Of a stretch of 33,273 nt of DNA, positions 17,061-25,408 are shown piece by piece (position 1 is the stretch's first letter; every line of letters starts with the position of its first letter). The stretch is from the NCBI GenBank assembly GCA_017523615.1, contig JAFWWK010000243.1:1-33273 (forward strand). Reading direction: 5' to 3'. Made by a program: the position numbers and the translations under genes. The DNA is from Clostridia bacterium. GTDB taxonomy: Bacteria > Bacillota > Clostridia > Christensenellales > Aristaeellaceae. A model generated the notes under the pieces. It was not told where the DNA came from, ran no database searches, and saw only the letters and a program-made list of their open reading frames with translations.

Positions 17061-17597
17061 TCACTCGGCGGGCACGAATTCCATATCGCTCAGGAATTTG
17101 ACGGCCATCTCGATCTCGTGATCGGTCAAGCCCGCGGCGGAATCCGTGAGCAGCACGAATTCGATCGAATAGCCCTTATAGACGGTAAAGAAATCCACAT
17201 ACTCCACGCTGTCCGCGACCTCCTTCACAACCATCAGCTTGGTGCCGAAAGCGGTCTCAGTGTAGGTGATCTCCACGTTATCCTCGGAGGTGAAGGAGCT
17301 TTCAATCGCGGCGATCGCATTTTCGTCCAGGTCGTTCAGCCGCTCCACATCCGCCATCATTTCGTCGAACGCCACAGACAGGACCATATAGGGCTTCGCT
17401 GCGTCTGCGGACCTGATGGAAACCACCAGCATCCCGTTGCCGTCGCTGGCGATGTTTTCAGTCTGATAGCCGTCGGGCACGGTGCATTCGATGGCGAACA
17501 TGCCATTAAGGGTGCCAAGAGTCTGCTTTCCCCCGGCCAGGGCAGTGCAGCCCAGCAGCAGAGCCATGCACAGTGTGATCGCAAGCAGTTTTTTCAT
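17061..17597 (-). CDS. Small secreted protein, cassette copy A
   Basis: This 178-residue exported protein has a signal sequence (MKKLLAITLCMALLLGC, then TALA) and could be a lipoprotein at that cysteine or cut after ALA. The mature part is acidic. No known domain was recognised. It is a clear paralog of the product at 32249-32809, with matching blocks DAAKP, VAFDE/IEFDE, ITYTET/VTYRET, GTKLMVV, DSVEY/DSVDF, TVYKGY/TVYEGY, IEF and FLSD at the same spacing. ATG 17597 follows AAGGAAGG; the upstream ATG at 17621 precedes that ribosome site. It follows the SH3b gene at 17679 in the same order as in copy B. Confidence 0.7.
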   Translation of the reverse strand: MKKLLAITLCMALLLGCTALAGGKQTLGTLNGMFAIECTVPDGYQTENIASDGNGMLVVSIRSADAAKPYMVLSVAFDEMMADVERLNDLDENAIAAIESSFTSEDNVEITYTETAFGTKLMVVKEVADSVEYVDFFTVYKGYSIEFVLLTDSAAGLTDHEIEMAVKFLSDMEFVPAE

Positions 17598-17678
17598 CGG
17601 ATTTTTACCTTCCTTATTCATCAGTATTCCGCGGCTCCGGCCGCGTTTTCATTTTTTCGGGATCCGGCCGGTACGGGA

Positions 17679-18293
17679 TCACCTGCGCACCACGTACTGG
17701 CGGCTGATAAAGCCGATCAGACCGGTGACAGGATCCTGCACCTGGTACCAGTTTCTCAATTCGGCCAGCACCACCAGCTCTTTGCCCTGGTTGCAGGTAG
17801 TGATGCGTTCAGCTTCGGTGGAGGGGGCCCAGCGCATGTTCACCCACCCGGAAGCGCGGGCGGGACGGGCCACCACGGTAAAGGGCACAGGCACGATCTT
17901 GGCGGTGCGGAATTCGGCGTTCATGTCATTGAGCACCTTCAGGGCGTCCGTGGTGCCGGGAACCGGCACGGGAGCGGGAGCAGGAGTCACGTACTTGGGC
18001 GCGGGCTTCGTGGACACCAGAAAACGGGTCTGCACATAGGCGATATTGCCATTGGCAGGTGCATTGTAGTCGATGCAGGCCCAGCCGTTGGCGTTGGTCA
18101 TGCGGACGCTGACGGCAGCGCCGTATTCCAGGCGGCCCAGCAGGTTGTTTCCCACGGAGGGATCGCTGCGCACGTTCAGGCTCTTGCCGTCGTCGGTATA
18201 CACATACATGATCCATTCCGCACCGGCAAAAGACGGCACCAGCAAAGCGGCGATGACCGCGGCCAGCAGCAGGGAAACGATTCGTTTTGTCAT
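17679..18293 (-). CDS. Secreted protein with two SH3b-like domains, cassette copy A
   Basis: This 204-residue exported protein has a signal peptide (MTKRIVSLLLAAVIAALL..., likely cut after AGA). An N-terminal bacterial SH3 domain (SLNVRSDPS, GWACIDY, YVQTRFL) is followed by a Pro/Ala-rich linker (APAPVPVPG) and a second SH3-like domain (GWVNMRWAPS, NWYQVQD, GLIGFISRQY). SH3b domains usually bind cell-wall peptides, so a wall-associated role is likely; no hydrolase domain is attached. AAAAGGAGG lies just upstream of the start. It heads the two-gene cassette with the small secreted protein and is a paralog of the product at 31555-32211. Confidence 0.75.
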   Translation of the reverse strand: MTKRIVSLLLAAVIAALLVPSFAGAEWIMYVYTDDGKSLNVRSDPSVGNNLLGRLEYGAAVSVRMTNANGWACIDYNAPANGNIAYVQTRFLVSTKPAPKYVTPAPAPVPVPGTTDALKVLNDMNAEFRTAKIVPVPFTVVARPARASGWVNMRWAPSTEAERITTCNQGKELVVLAELRNWYQVQDPVTGLIGFISRQYVVRR

Positions 18294-18413
18294 TGATGAT
18301 CCTCCTTTTCATGGTCCGGGGCTTCCGCTCCGGGCAGCGATAAAAGAATCCGCACGGAACGATCCGCAGGCGGCCCATCGTGCCGTCCTCCAGCTTCCCT
18401 CCCGTACGGAAAG

Positions 18414-18444
18414 ATTATACCACATATTATTCTTGTCTGTTCAA
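18414..18444 (-). promoter_or_regulatory. Promoter of secreted cassette A
   Basis: On the minus strand TATAAT (18414-18419), preceded by TGG, is paired with TTGAAC (18439-18444) at 19 bases. The leader to the SH3b start is about 115 bases. Confidence 0.55.
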
Positions 18445-18508
18445 AGGCAAGGCCGGTCCGGTCGTATTTTACATTTGTAACCGCGATCCGGCCCTTTTCC
18501 CGCGGGCA

Positions 18509-18541
18509 GGGCCTGCCGCATGCTTTCGCACAGCCAGGCCC
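18509..18541 (-). terminator. Hairpin after the chaperone operon
   Basis: GGGCCTG and CAGGCCC form the base of a stem. A wobble-paired inner stem is capped by a GAAA tetraloop. It lies 16 bases past the stop of the last operon gene. No T-tract follows. Confidence 0.4.
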
Positions 18542-18556
18542 CGGACAAAGAAACGG

Positions 18557-19654
18557 TCATCTGCCGTTTATAAGCTTTGATGTGACCATGTTGTCTTCAC
18601 TTCTGATCAACTGTTCCAGCATTTCCCGGTCTTTCCTGAGCATCTCAACGTATTGGTGCTGTTCGGGAAAGAGATCCGCCAGCTGTTTGGAATAAGCGAT
18701 CGCTTTCCTGAAAGCGCCGCTTTTGCTTTGGTAAGTAACTGTGCGGATCTGGTTTCCTATCGGAAGCGACCGTCTTTCGGTCGTCGCAGGCGCGGTGTTG
18801 CAATATTGAACGATGCAGTTTCTCATATCATGGCAGATCTTTTCCGCATGGTTCTTTGTTTCCCCCGCCGCCCATCTGAGCGGTTTGGTAAGACCGCCCC
18901 AGGTCTCGATCTCTGACATCATGGCCTCGATTTGGGATGCAATGGGCTTGCCGTCTTTGTTCTTGGACAGTTTTTCCGTTATCTGGGTGCGAAGTTCTTC
19001 TTCCCGGTCGTGGATCCTTAGAATATAGACATCCGACGCCGCCCGCGCAACGCTGCCCTGTCGGTCAATGTCGGTGCCCAACACCTTGCAGAGCATTTCT
19101 GTCATGTCCTGATCCCCGGCGATGCGCTCCATCCGTGTACGTACCACCTGCGCGAGTTCCCGGAGCCTGGATTCAAGTGGATCAAACAGGACCGACTCGT
19201 CCCGGATCGCCTCCCAGCCGCCGCCGATACGGTCTTCGTTGATCACGTTCATGGTTTCCGCCGCCGTTACTTGCGACAGGATCCGGTCCATGCTGCGGCA
19301 CAGCCCGACAAACAATTCCGGTCGGGAATCAGGCCAGGCTTCAAAGAAAGCAGCCAGAGCGTTGGCCTGAGCAAGCGGGCATCCAAGCCCTTCAACAGAA
19401 GGGACAGGTATGCTTGCGCCTCCCTTCAGTTGTTCGGTATAGCGCAGGAAAGTTTCGCAGACGGCAGGATCCGTCCCCGGAAACCAGCCAAGTTCCGCTT
19501 CGATGCGGCGGTTCATCTGCATGACCATTGCCAGCGCTTCCTCCGCGGCCGCGCCTTCCAGCAGGGAGGCTTCATCCGCCTTCTCCGCCAAAATGTGACG
19601 GTTATCCCGGGGAGAAGCTTTCAAAACGGCAAAGGGGTTTTCTTTCAGGTTCAT
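18557..19654 (-). CDS. Chaperone-operon protein with degenerate J-like N-terminus
   Basis: This 365-residue soluble, largely helical protein is the last gene of the operon. Its start, NPFAVLKASPRDNRHILAEK (6-25), resembles helices I-II of J domains (NPY.vLgvs pattern), and a WFPG motif follows near residue 57. The HPD tripeptide that stimulates Hsp70 ATPase activity is absent. The remainder is unrecognised, with a charged, coiled region in its C-terminal half and the ending LPIGNQIRTVTYQSKSGAFR... Given an Hsp70 and a GrpE-like protein in the same operon, it is a candidate degenerate J-protein or adaptor; this is inference. GAGGACGGG precedes the ATG, 21 bases after the stop of the membrane protein gene. 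Confidence 0.6.
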   Translation of the reverse strand: MNLKENPFAVLKASPRDNRHILAEKADEASLLEGAAAEEALAMVMQMNRRIEAELGWFPGTDPAVCETFLRYTEQLKGGASIPVPSVEGLGCPLAQANALAAFFEAWPDSRPELFVGLCRSMDRILSQVTAAETMNVINEDRIGGGWEAIRDESVLFDPLESRLRELAQVVRTRMERIAGDQDMTEMLCKVLGTDIDRQGSVARAASDVYILRIHDREEELRTQITEKLSKNKDGKPIASQIEAMMSEIETWGGLTKPLRWAAGETKNHAEKICHDMRNCIVQYCNTAPATTERRSLPIGNQIRTVTYQSKSGAFRKAIAYSKQLADLFPEQHQYVEMLRKDREMLEQLIRSEDNMVTSKLINGR

Positions 19655-19675
19655 TTTCCCGTCCTCTTTTACTTT

Positions 19676-21346
19676 TTATTCCGCGGCCTGCTCCTCAGAA
19701 GAGAGCAGGACCCAAAGCATATACACATCCAGGTTTTCAAGCGTTTCATCGAAGCTGGCCTGAAGCCATGCCTGGTCATGAACGCCCAGCGAGTTTTCTT
19801 CGGTATACACATCAGAATTGGAACGGTCCTTGTTTTTATCATACCAGCCGTCTTCGGAAATGATCGGGCTGTGAAAGGAAGAATCAAAAACGGTAAAATG
19901 CCCGGGATCTTCGGAATCATAGAGCACGATCGCGTCCACCGCTGTGTAATAACCGCGATAATTAGACGTGGAGGTGCTTGTGTTTTGACCTATAGAAAAG
20001 AATGGGCTTTGCGTTCCTGAATAGGTCGTGGTCGTATAGGTATATCCGGAAAGCAGGTAGGACTTGAGCACAGCCAGGTAAGATGTGCATTCGTCAAATG
20101 TGTTCGCCCTGAAATTCTCGGAGATATCCATCAGATAGCCGGGAAGGAGATACACGGAATAGTGCGCGTCTGTTTCCTGTATTTCAGCGACTTTGTTTTT
20201 CAGGGATCCTTCGGATCCGCTGGTCGAATAATACATCTCTTTTGAAGCATTTTCCGCCACGGATATCGGAAGAATTTTATCCGTCCTGGGAGGAGGCGAA
20301 TATTCGTCGTCCGTTCTGTACCACTCATTCATCTTGCTGACAGATGAGGCGATGGGGAGGCTGACCAGAATTCCGTCCGGAAATGCGCTTTTAAGGTCCA
20401 CACCGTCATTGCGCATCCGATAGGAAAGCTTCAGCGCCGTTTCAGGATCCGCGGTGAATAAACCCGTATACGGAGATATTCCTTCGATCCAGGTTTTCCA
20501 CTCCTCCGCGTTCCGGGCTTCCTCGTTTTCCGCCTGGGATAACAAATATTCGTTATAGACAGAGGCAAATCCATTGTCCTCGTCCTTTCCGCCGCCACGT
20601 TTCAAATAAGCCTTCACGAAGGCCCAGCGCTCTCCGACAGGCAGGCTTTCCTCCGAGGTCTGCTTCAGGACCCACCGGTTAAAAGGAGTATAATCGACGA
20701 TCGGACGGCTCGCGCTCCCAAACGTTGACAAAACGGCATAGGCAGCCTCCGGCCCTTCCCGCAGCGCCACGTTCTTCGCGGCGGTCTCCGTCAGTGGGAC
20801 CAATTCACTGATTTCGACCCCCAATGAGATCAGTTTTTCCAGAGAAGGCAGGATTTCCGCTTCCTGATGCGCATCCATCATTTCCCGGATCTGTGTCTTG
20901 GTCGCCTGGATCTCTTTCTGCCGATTGGCCGCGTTCACCTGAACAAGTATAACTATGCCCGCCACCAGCGCTGCCAAGGCGGCAGCCACGATGATCCCGA
21001 TCTTCTTTTTGCGGAACTGGATCTTTTTTATTTTCTGCTCTCCCTGGGCGATCATCGCGGCGGCTTCCTTGTAGTTTCCAAGCGCTTTCAACCCGGCGAC
21101 AGCGCTTTCCACTTCACTCTTGTCGCCGGTTTGTTCTATTTTATGTACAAGGCGCTGATACTCGGCTTCAACCTGCTGAAAACGTTCTTCCAGGTGACGA
21201 CGGACACGGTCAACGCCTTCCGTGCCCGGGTCCAACATGGCGAGCGTGTCCCGCACCCGGTTGAGTTCCTCTGCTGACGACGTGGCTTTCAGCACCTCAT
21301 CGAGCGATTCTTCAAGCGGTTTTTGCCAGTCACTGACTATCGGCAT
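19676..21346 (-). CDS. Single-pass membrane protein of the chaperone operon
   Basis: The protein has 556 residues from ATG 21346. GGAAGGAG is 10 bases upstream of it, whereas the ATG at 21355 is too close to that site. The N-terminal about 110 residues are charged and helical, with an LKALGNYKEAAAMIAQ repeat of the type found in clostridial TPR-like scaffolds. One hydrophobic segment follows (about 116-137, IGIIVAAALAALVAGIVILV), flanked by RKKK on the cytoplasmic side, so the remaining 415 residues are probably outside. The extracytoplasmic part is Ser/Thr/Tyr-rich with runs such as YTYTTTTYSGTQ and no recognised domain. It could anchor the chaperone machine to the membrane. It is separated from the AAA+ gene by a double-hairpin repeat, so its expression may be reduced relative to upstream genes. 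Confidence 0.6.
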   Translation of the reverse strand: MPIVSDWQKPLEESLDEVLKATSSAEELNRVRDTLAMLDPGTEGVDRVRRHLEERFQQVEAEYQRLVHKIEQTGDKSEVESAVAGLKALGNYKEAAAMIAQGEQKIKKIQFRKKKIGIIVAAALAALVAGIVILVQVNAANRQKEIQATKTQIREMMDAHQEAEILPSLEKLISLGVEISELVPLTETAAKNVALREGPEAAYAVLSTFGSASRPIVDYTPFNRWVLKQTSEESLPVGERWAFVKAYLKRGGGKDEDNGFASVYNEYLLSQAENEEARNAEEWKTWIEGISPYTGLFTADPETALKLSYRMRNDGVDLKSAFPDGILVSLPIASSVSKMNEWYRTDDEYSPPPRTDKILPISVAENASKEMYYSTSGSEGSLKNKVAEIQETDAHYSVYLLPGYLMDISENFRANTFDECTSYLAVLKSYLLSGYTYTTTTYSGTQSPFFSIGQNTSTSTSNYRGYYTAVDAIVLYDSEDPGHFTVFDSSFHSPIISEDGWYDKNKDRSNSDVYTEENSLGVHDQAWLQASFDETLENLDVYMLWVLLSSEEQAAE

Positions 21347-21413
21347 CTTATTCATTCTCCTTCCGTCACATGAAATGACCCCTGTCTTTTCCTAAATATG
21401 AGAGTCGAGTTTT

Positions 21414-21473
21414 AGAAAAGGCGTACTCTTATGGTGTCTGAGCGCCGGTGAAGGCAAAAAAACCTTCACCGGC
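21414..21473 (-). repeat. Double-hairpin terminator repeat, copy 3 (inside the chaperone operon)
   Basis: Eight bases after the stop of the AAA+ gene, a perfect 11-bp stem (21444-21454 with 21463-21473) encloses a T-rich loop on the minus strand. A second stem GGCGCTC...GAG-TA-CGCC ends in TTTTC. The core ACTCTTATGGTGT...GCGCCGG (plus strand) matches copy 2 almost base for base. An A+T-rich inverted repeat (21387-21419) follows towards the membrane protein gene. Confidence 0.6.
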
Positions 21474-21481
21474 CGGTTTTC

Positions 21482-22903
21482 TCAGTTCATGCCAAACCCG
21501 ATACGTCTTTCTTTCCTATCCTTTGGCGGCAAAGCCTTCAGCGCTTCCATCAGCGCTTCAGCGCCGATCCTGTCTTTTCCCGAACGCACGGTCCGTCGCG
21601 CGGCATCCCGCACAAGGAAGGAGATGTCGGAGATCGGGCGCCCCCTCATCTCCCGGCTGAGCTGTTCCAAAGGCAGGTCGTCTTCTTTGGGGATGTTTGC
21701 CGTCAGGCTCTCTAAAAGGGACATGATCTCTTCCTCGGAGGGCATGCCCACCTCGATCATATGGTCGATGCGTCCGCGGCGCAGTATGGCTTTATCCACC
21801 GCCTCCACAAGGTTGGTCATGCCAAAAACCAGCACCCGTTTTTCCTGCGCCTGAGGGATCTTGCGGAGGAATTCCGCGACCTCCTCCAGGTGGATCTCCC
21901 GGGAACCCAGACTGCTTTCCCTGCTGGAAAGAAAAGCCTCCAATTCGTCAATGACGATCACCGCCGGGGCGTTTTCCGCGGCCTGGTCAAAGATCTCGCC
22001 GATCTTACGGCTGGTTTCATGCACATATTTGCTGCCGATGCTTCCGGAATCGATATAATAGACCGGCCACCCAAGATAGTCTGTCAATTGCCGCACGGCA
22101 TAGGTCTTCCCGCAGCCCGGAGGCCCATACAGTACGGTCCCGCCCGGAAAGCCCACGCCCATCCGTCGGTATTCTTCCTCCCGGTCAATGATCTCGATGA
22201 TCTCTTCCTGGAAGAATCGTTCCAGTGCGGGCCTGCCCGGAAGGCTGAAAGCACCGCTTTTGCGGGGATGCCGTTCCCCGGGAGCCAACGGAGCAGCCTG
22301 TTCCGCCGAGCCGCCGCCCAGGATGCCGGCGGCGCCTTCGTCCCTGCTCAGGCGCAGCCTGTCGATGAAATGGTCCACATCGCTCTCTGTCAGGTAAGGC
22401 GCATAGCGCAGTACGAGGGAAACCGAACTGAGGGGCACGTCGAGCCCTCCGGTCAGGTACCTGCCGGCCGCCTGGTCCACCGACAGGCGCCCGGTCCCTT
22501 CCCGGGCGGTCGAAAGGACCAGGGAAAAACGCTCCACATAGATCGCGTCGTCAAGGTCGATCCGGCCCATGCGGTCCAGGGAGCGGCGCAGTGCTTTGAC
22601 AAACGACAGCGCCTGGCTCCTCTGATGGGGATAGGGACCATAGGCCATGCTTGCGATCTGGCTTCCGGCCCGGCTGCTCAGCACATGGACCTTTTTCCCG
22701 TCGGACTCCGCTGTTTCAAACAGGCCGGCCTCCACCCATTCCAGCGTGAGCCAGTGATCGTACATCTCGTCCGGCACCGCCAAGGCGTATCCGTCCTCGG
22801 CAGTCGTGTACAATTGCCATTTCGTCCCCCGGACATACAGGCTCCGGATGTGGTTCCCGTCCGCCAGAGTATAATCCGGCGGAAGCCATCGGTCTTCGTT
22901 CAT
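21482..22903 (-). CDS. AAA+ ATPase with unrecognised N-terminal domain
   Basis: This 473-residue protein has two parts. Residues 1-215 form a domain I do not recognise, ending in a low-complexity linker (GGGSAEQAAPLAPGERHP). Residues 220-473 are a classic AAA module: Walker A GPPGCGKT (260-267), Walker B VIVIDE (315-320), sensor 1 in FGMTN, and arginine-finger region RRGRID. The segment SKYVHETSRK (291-300) falls where Cdc48/FtsH/katanin-type AAA proteins carry the pore-1 aromatic and its following motif. This suggests a ring-forming unfoldase or disassembly enzyme that threads substrate. Only a weak GGGATG ribosome site precedes the ATG, 22 bases after the Hsp70 stop, so translational coupling is plausible. 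Confidence 0.75.
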   Translation of the reverse strand: MNEDRWLPPDYTLADGNHIRSLYVRGTKWQLYTTAEDGYALAVPDEMYDHWLTLEWVEAGLFETAESDGKKVHVLSSRAGSQIASMAYGPYPHQRSQALSFVKALRRSLDRMGRIDLDDAIYVERFSLVLSTAREGTGRLSVDQAAGRYLTGGLDVPLSSVSLVLRYAPYLTESDVDHFIDRLRLSRDEGAAGILGGGSAEQAAPLAPGERHPRKSGAFSLPGRPALERFFQEEIIEIIDREEEYRRMGVGFPGGTVLYGPPGCGKTYAVRQLTDYLGWPVYYIDSGSIGSKYVHETSRKIGEIFDQAAENAPAVIVIDELEAFLSSRESSLGSREIHLEEVAEFLRKIPQAQEKRVLVFGMTNLVEAVDKAILRRGRIDHMIEVGMPSEEEIMSLLESLTANIPKEDDLPLEQLSREMRGRPISDISFLVRDAARRTVRSGKDRIGAEALMEALKALPPKDRKERRIGFGMN

Positions 22904-22925
22904 TGCAATATCATCCCGTCGTGAT

Positions 22926-25403
22926 TTATTTCCGGACCACGTTCACCTGTTCCATCATCTGCTCCGCAGCGTCAACGGCGTTCGGCTTTTCAATACTCAG
23001 GAGCTCAGCGAGCACCTGGCGCATTTGCTGGTAATTCCTGGTCTTCTGGGCGGTCAGTCCCGCGACCCGCAGCTGATCGAACCTGGCACGGTCCATGTAG
23101 TTGTCCGGTTGGGCGAGGCGGCGCATCAGGTTGAACTCGACGACGCTGTCCTGCCGCCACAAAAGGAAGTTCGCCCGGGTCTGCAGTTCCTCCATATTGG
23201 CTTCGAAAGCGCCCGTATCCCTGTCAACGGAACGTTTGGCCGCCTCCATGGCCACATTGAAAGCGGCGATCTCCTGCGTGCTCGCAATGGACTTGAAATG
23301 CTCGAACTTCTCCTTGACCTGGTCCAGGTCAAGCATCCGGATTTCATGGCGATGGGCGCGGCTCATCCTTGACAGCGCGCGCAGGCATTCCAGCAGGTCG
23401 TTGTTGGCCTGCAGCAGGCTTTCTGGGTCGTCGGTATGCTCGGCCATATCCCGTATCGCCGCCACCTTCTTCTGCATGGATCTCAACTCCGCGGAATCAG
23501 GCAGACGGCCCGCGATCAGGGCCAGTCGCTGCTCCAGGCTCCCGATCTGCCTCAGGAGCCGCGGGTGGTCATCCAGCGCGGTCTGGCCGTCCTGGCGGGA
23601 ATAGAAATTGGCTTCGTGAAGGTTGACGCCGATGCTCGGAATGGACACGCCCAACCTTAAAGCGCCGGCGTCGCTCATTTCGTAATCGCATATGATCTCG
23701 GCGCCCACGGGCACCGTACCCTCGGGCAGCGATTTTCCGGATATCCGGTATGTTCCGATATATCGGTTGTCTTCGATGGGATCCTTGATATCCCCCTCCC
23801 ACAGCGTAAAGACAAGGGCGTCCTCGCTCCCGGCATACAGGGTCTGGCCGGATACGAAGGTGACCTGGCCGCGCTTGGGCAGCGAATCGTTTTCCTCCAC
23901 CAGATACAAAGGCACAGCTTTCCCGCCGATCCGGTCCAGGACCTTGACGGCAATGGGGCTGGTGGCGGGGATCGTTCCGATGACCGCCATGGTCCGGATA
24001 ATGGATATGCACTCCTCCGGCAGCCGCACCTGGTGTCCGGCCCCATCCCAGACCTCCACCCTGAACACGTTTTCACCGGCGATGGAAAGGGGCAGGGTGA
24101 GCATCGTGCTTTTTTCCAGGCGGATCCTTCCGGAGGACCAGCCGGTCTGGGTGCTGGTGACCTCCGCGGCGCAGTCGACCGGCCCGGAAACGACAAAGGC
24201 GACTTTGGCGGAATCGGCGGAAGTCCTTTTTTCATAACGCAGGGTGATCTCCTGCGTTGCTTTGACCTCTTCACGGGTCTGCTTGCGGTGGTGCTGCGCA
24301 TCCGCCCAGTCGATGGACTCCGCAAAAATGCTGGCACCCTCCGCCACCGCGGTCATCTGATCCACCGGGATCTCCCCTCGGAGATGCAGTTCCGACATGA
24401 TCCTCTCCCGCAGCGGAGTATATTTCGTCGGACCGCCCACAAAAACGATCTGGTCCACATCCTTCTCCGAAAGGCCGATCTTCGCAAGCGTCTGGCGGGT
24501 CACATCCACCGTATCCTGCACCGTCTCGTCGATGATCCGATCCATGGTATCCCGGGAAAGGGGGATATCCAGATAGATCTCCGTACCGTCCAGGTCCCGC
24601 ATGTTCATGCGGTATTCGTCCATGCGGATCTCCGTCTTCTCCATGGAGGACAGTTCGATCTTTGCCTGTTCGCACGCGTACATCGTCAACCGGGACAGGG
24701 GCCGCCACGCGGGGTCGGTCATCCAGTTTTCCGGCAGATGGAAATGCTCCCGCAGCCAGGGAAACGCCGTTTGTTGAAAGATCATGCGGTCCCAGTCCCT
24801 GCCGCCGCACATTTCCCTGCCGCCCTGGGCCAGCAGGTTGACCCGGCTGCCCACGCTCTCGGCAACGGAAACATCGAAGGTCCCGCCGCCGAGATCATAG
24901 ATCAGGAACGTCTTTTCTCCCGGAGCGGCTTTCATCACGCTCATGACCGCCGCAACGGGTTCCTGCATCAGCGTCACCCGACGTATGCCCGCCATTCGGG
25001 CGGCGTCCAGGGTGGCGTCCTTCTTCATCTGGTTAAACGCGGCGGGGACAGTGATCACCGTGGCAGTCTCGGGATCGTTGGCGATCTCCGGCGGAAGATA
25101 GCCGAAAAGCGCCTTCAGGATCTCCGCGCTGCATTCTTCCGGCGTCATCTCGATGCCCTGGAGCGTAAAACGCATATTGGTCCCCAGGTAACGCTTAAAC
25201 AGAGACGCTGCATTTTTTTCGTTCAGCGGCGCCATATCATAGGCGCGGCGGCCATAAAAACGGTTGCCCCGCCTGTCAATATAAATGACCGACGGCGTCA
25301 CGTCGTTCATCTCCGGGCTTTTCCACACCCGCGTCTCCCTGCCGTCAAATGTGCATATCACGCTGTTTGTCGTTCCCAGGTCGATCCCAACGAAATGCTT
25401 CAT
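22926..25403 (-). CDS. Divergent Hsp70 (DnaK-like) chaperone with extra domain and long helical tail
   Basis: This 825-residue Hsp70-family protein has GIDLGTTNSV (6-15), FKRYLG with Lys70 at the DnaK-equivalent position, QEPVAAV (147-153), phosphate-2 loop YDLGGGTFD (169-177) and VGGPTKYTPLR (322-332). The nucleotide-binding domain therefore looks active. At the position of DnaK Thr199 (GDTHLGGEDFD) it has GREMCGGRDWD, so Thr is replaced by Glu. About 80 residues of beta-type sequence (about 390-470) are inserted before a substrate-binding domain (LYLVEENDSLPKRG, FTLWEGDIKDP, RYIGTYRISG). A 200-residue helical tail follows in place of the DnaK lid. GGAGGA precedes the ATG. It begins five bases after the GrpE-like gene, and an AAA+ gene follows. 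It is not the housekeeping dnaK. Confidence 0.85.
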   Translation of the reverse strand: MKHFVGIDLGTTNSVICTFDGRETRVWKSPEMNDVTPSVIYIDRRGNRFYGRRAYDMAPLNEKNAASLFKRYLGTNMRFTLQGIEMTPEECSAEILKALFGYLPPEIANDPETATVITVPAAFNQMKKDATLDAARMAGIRRVTLMQEPVAAVMSVMKAAPGEKTFLIYDLGGGTFDVSVAESVGSRVNLLAQGGREMCGGRDWDRMIFQQTAFPWLREHFHLPENWMTDPAWRPLSRLTMYACEQAKIELSSMEKTEIRMDEYRMNMRDLDGTEIYLDIPLSRDTMDRIIDETVQDTVDVTRQTLAKIGLSEKDVDQIVFVGGPTKYTPLRERIMSELHLRGEIPVDQMTAVAEGASIFAESIDWADAQHHRKQTREEVKATQEITLRYEKRTSADSAKVAFVVSGPVDCAAEVTSTQTGWSSGRIRLEKSTMLTLPLSIAGENVFRVEVWDGAGHQVRLPEECISIIRTMAVIGTIPATSPIAVKVLDRIGGKAVPLYLVEENDSLPKRGQVTFVSGQTLYAGSEDALVFTLWEGDIKDPIEDNRYIGTYRISGKSLPEGTVPVGAEIICDYEMSDAGALRLGVSIPSIGVNLHEANFYSRQDGQTALDDHPRLLRQIGSLEQRLALIAGRLPDSAELRSMQKKVAAIRDMAEHTDDPESLLQANNDLLECLRALSRMSRAHRHEIRMLDLDQVKEKFEHFKSIASTQEIAAFNVAMEAAKRSVDRDTGAFEANMEELQTRANFLLWRQDSVVEFNLMRRLAQPDNYMDRARFDQLRVAGLTAQKTRNYQQMRQVLAELLSIEKPNAVDAAEQMMEQVNVVRK

Positions 25404-25408
25404 CCGTT

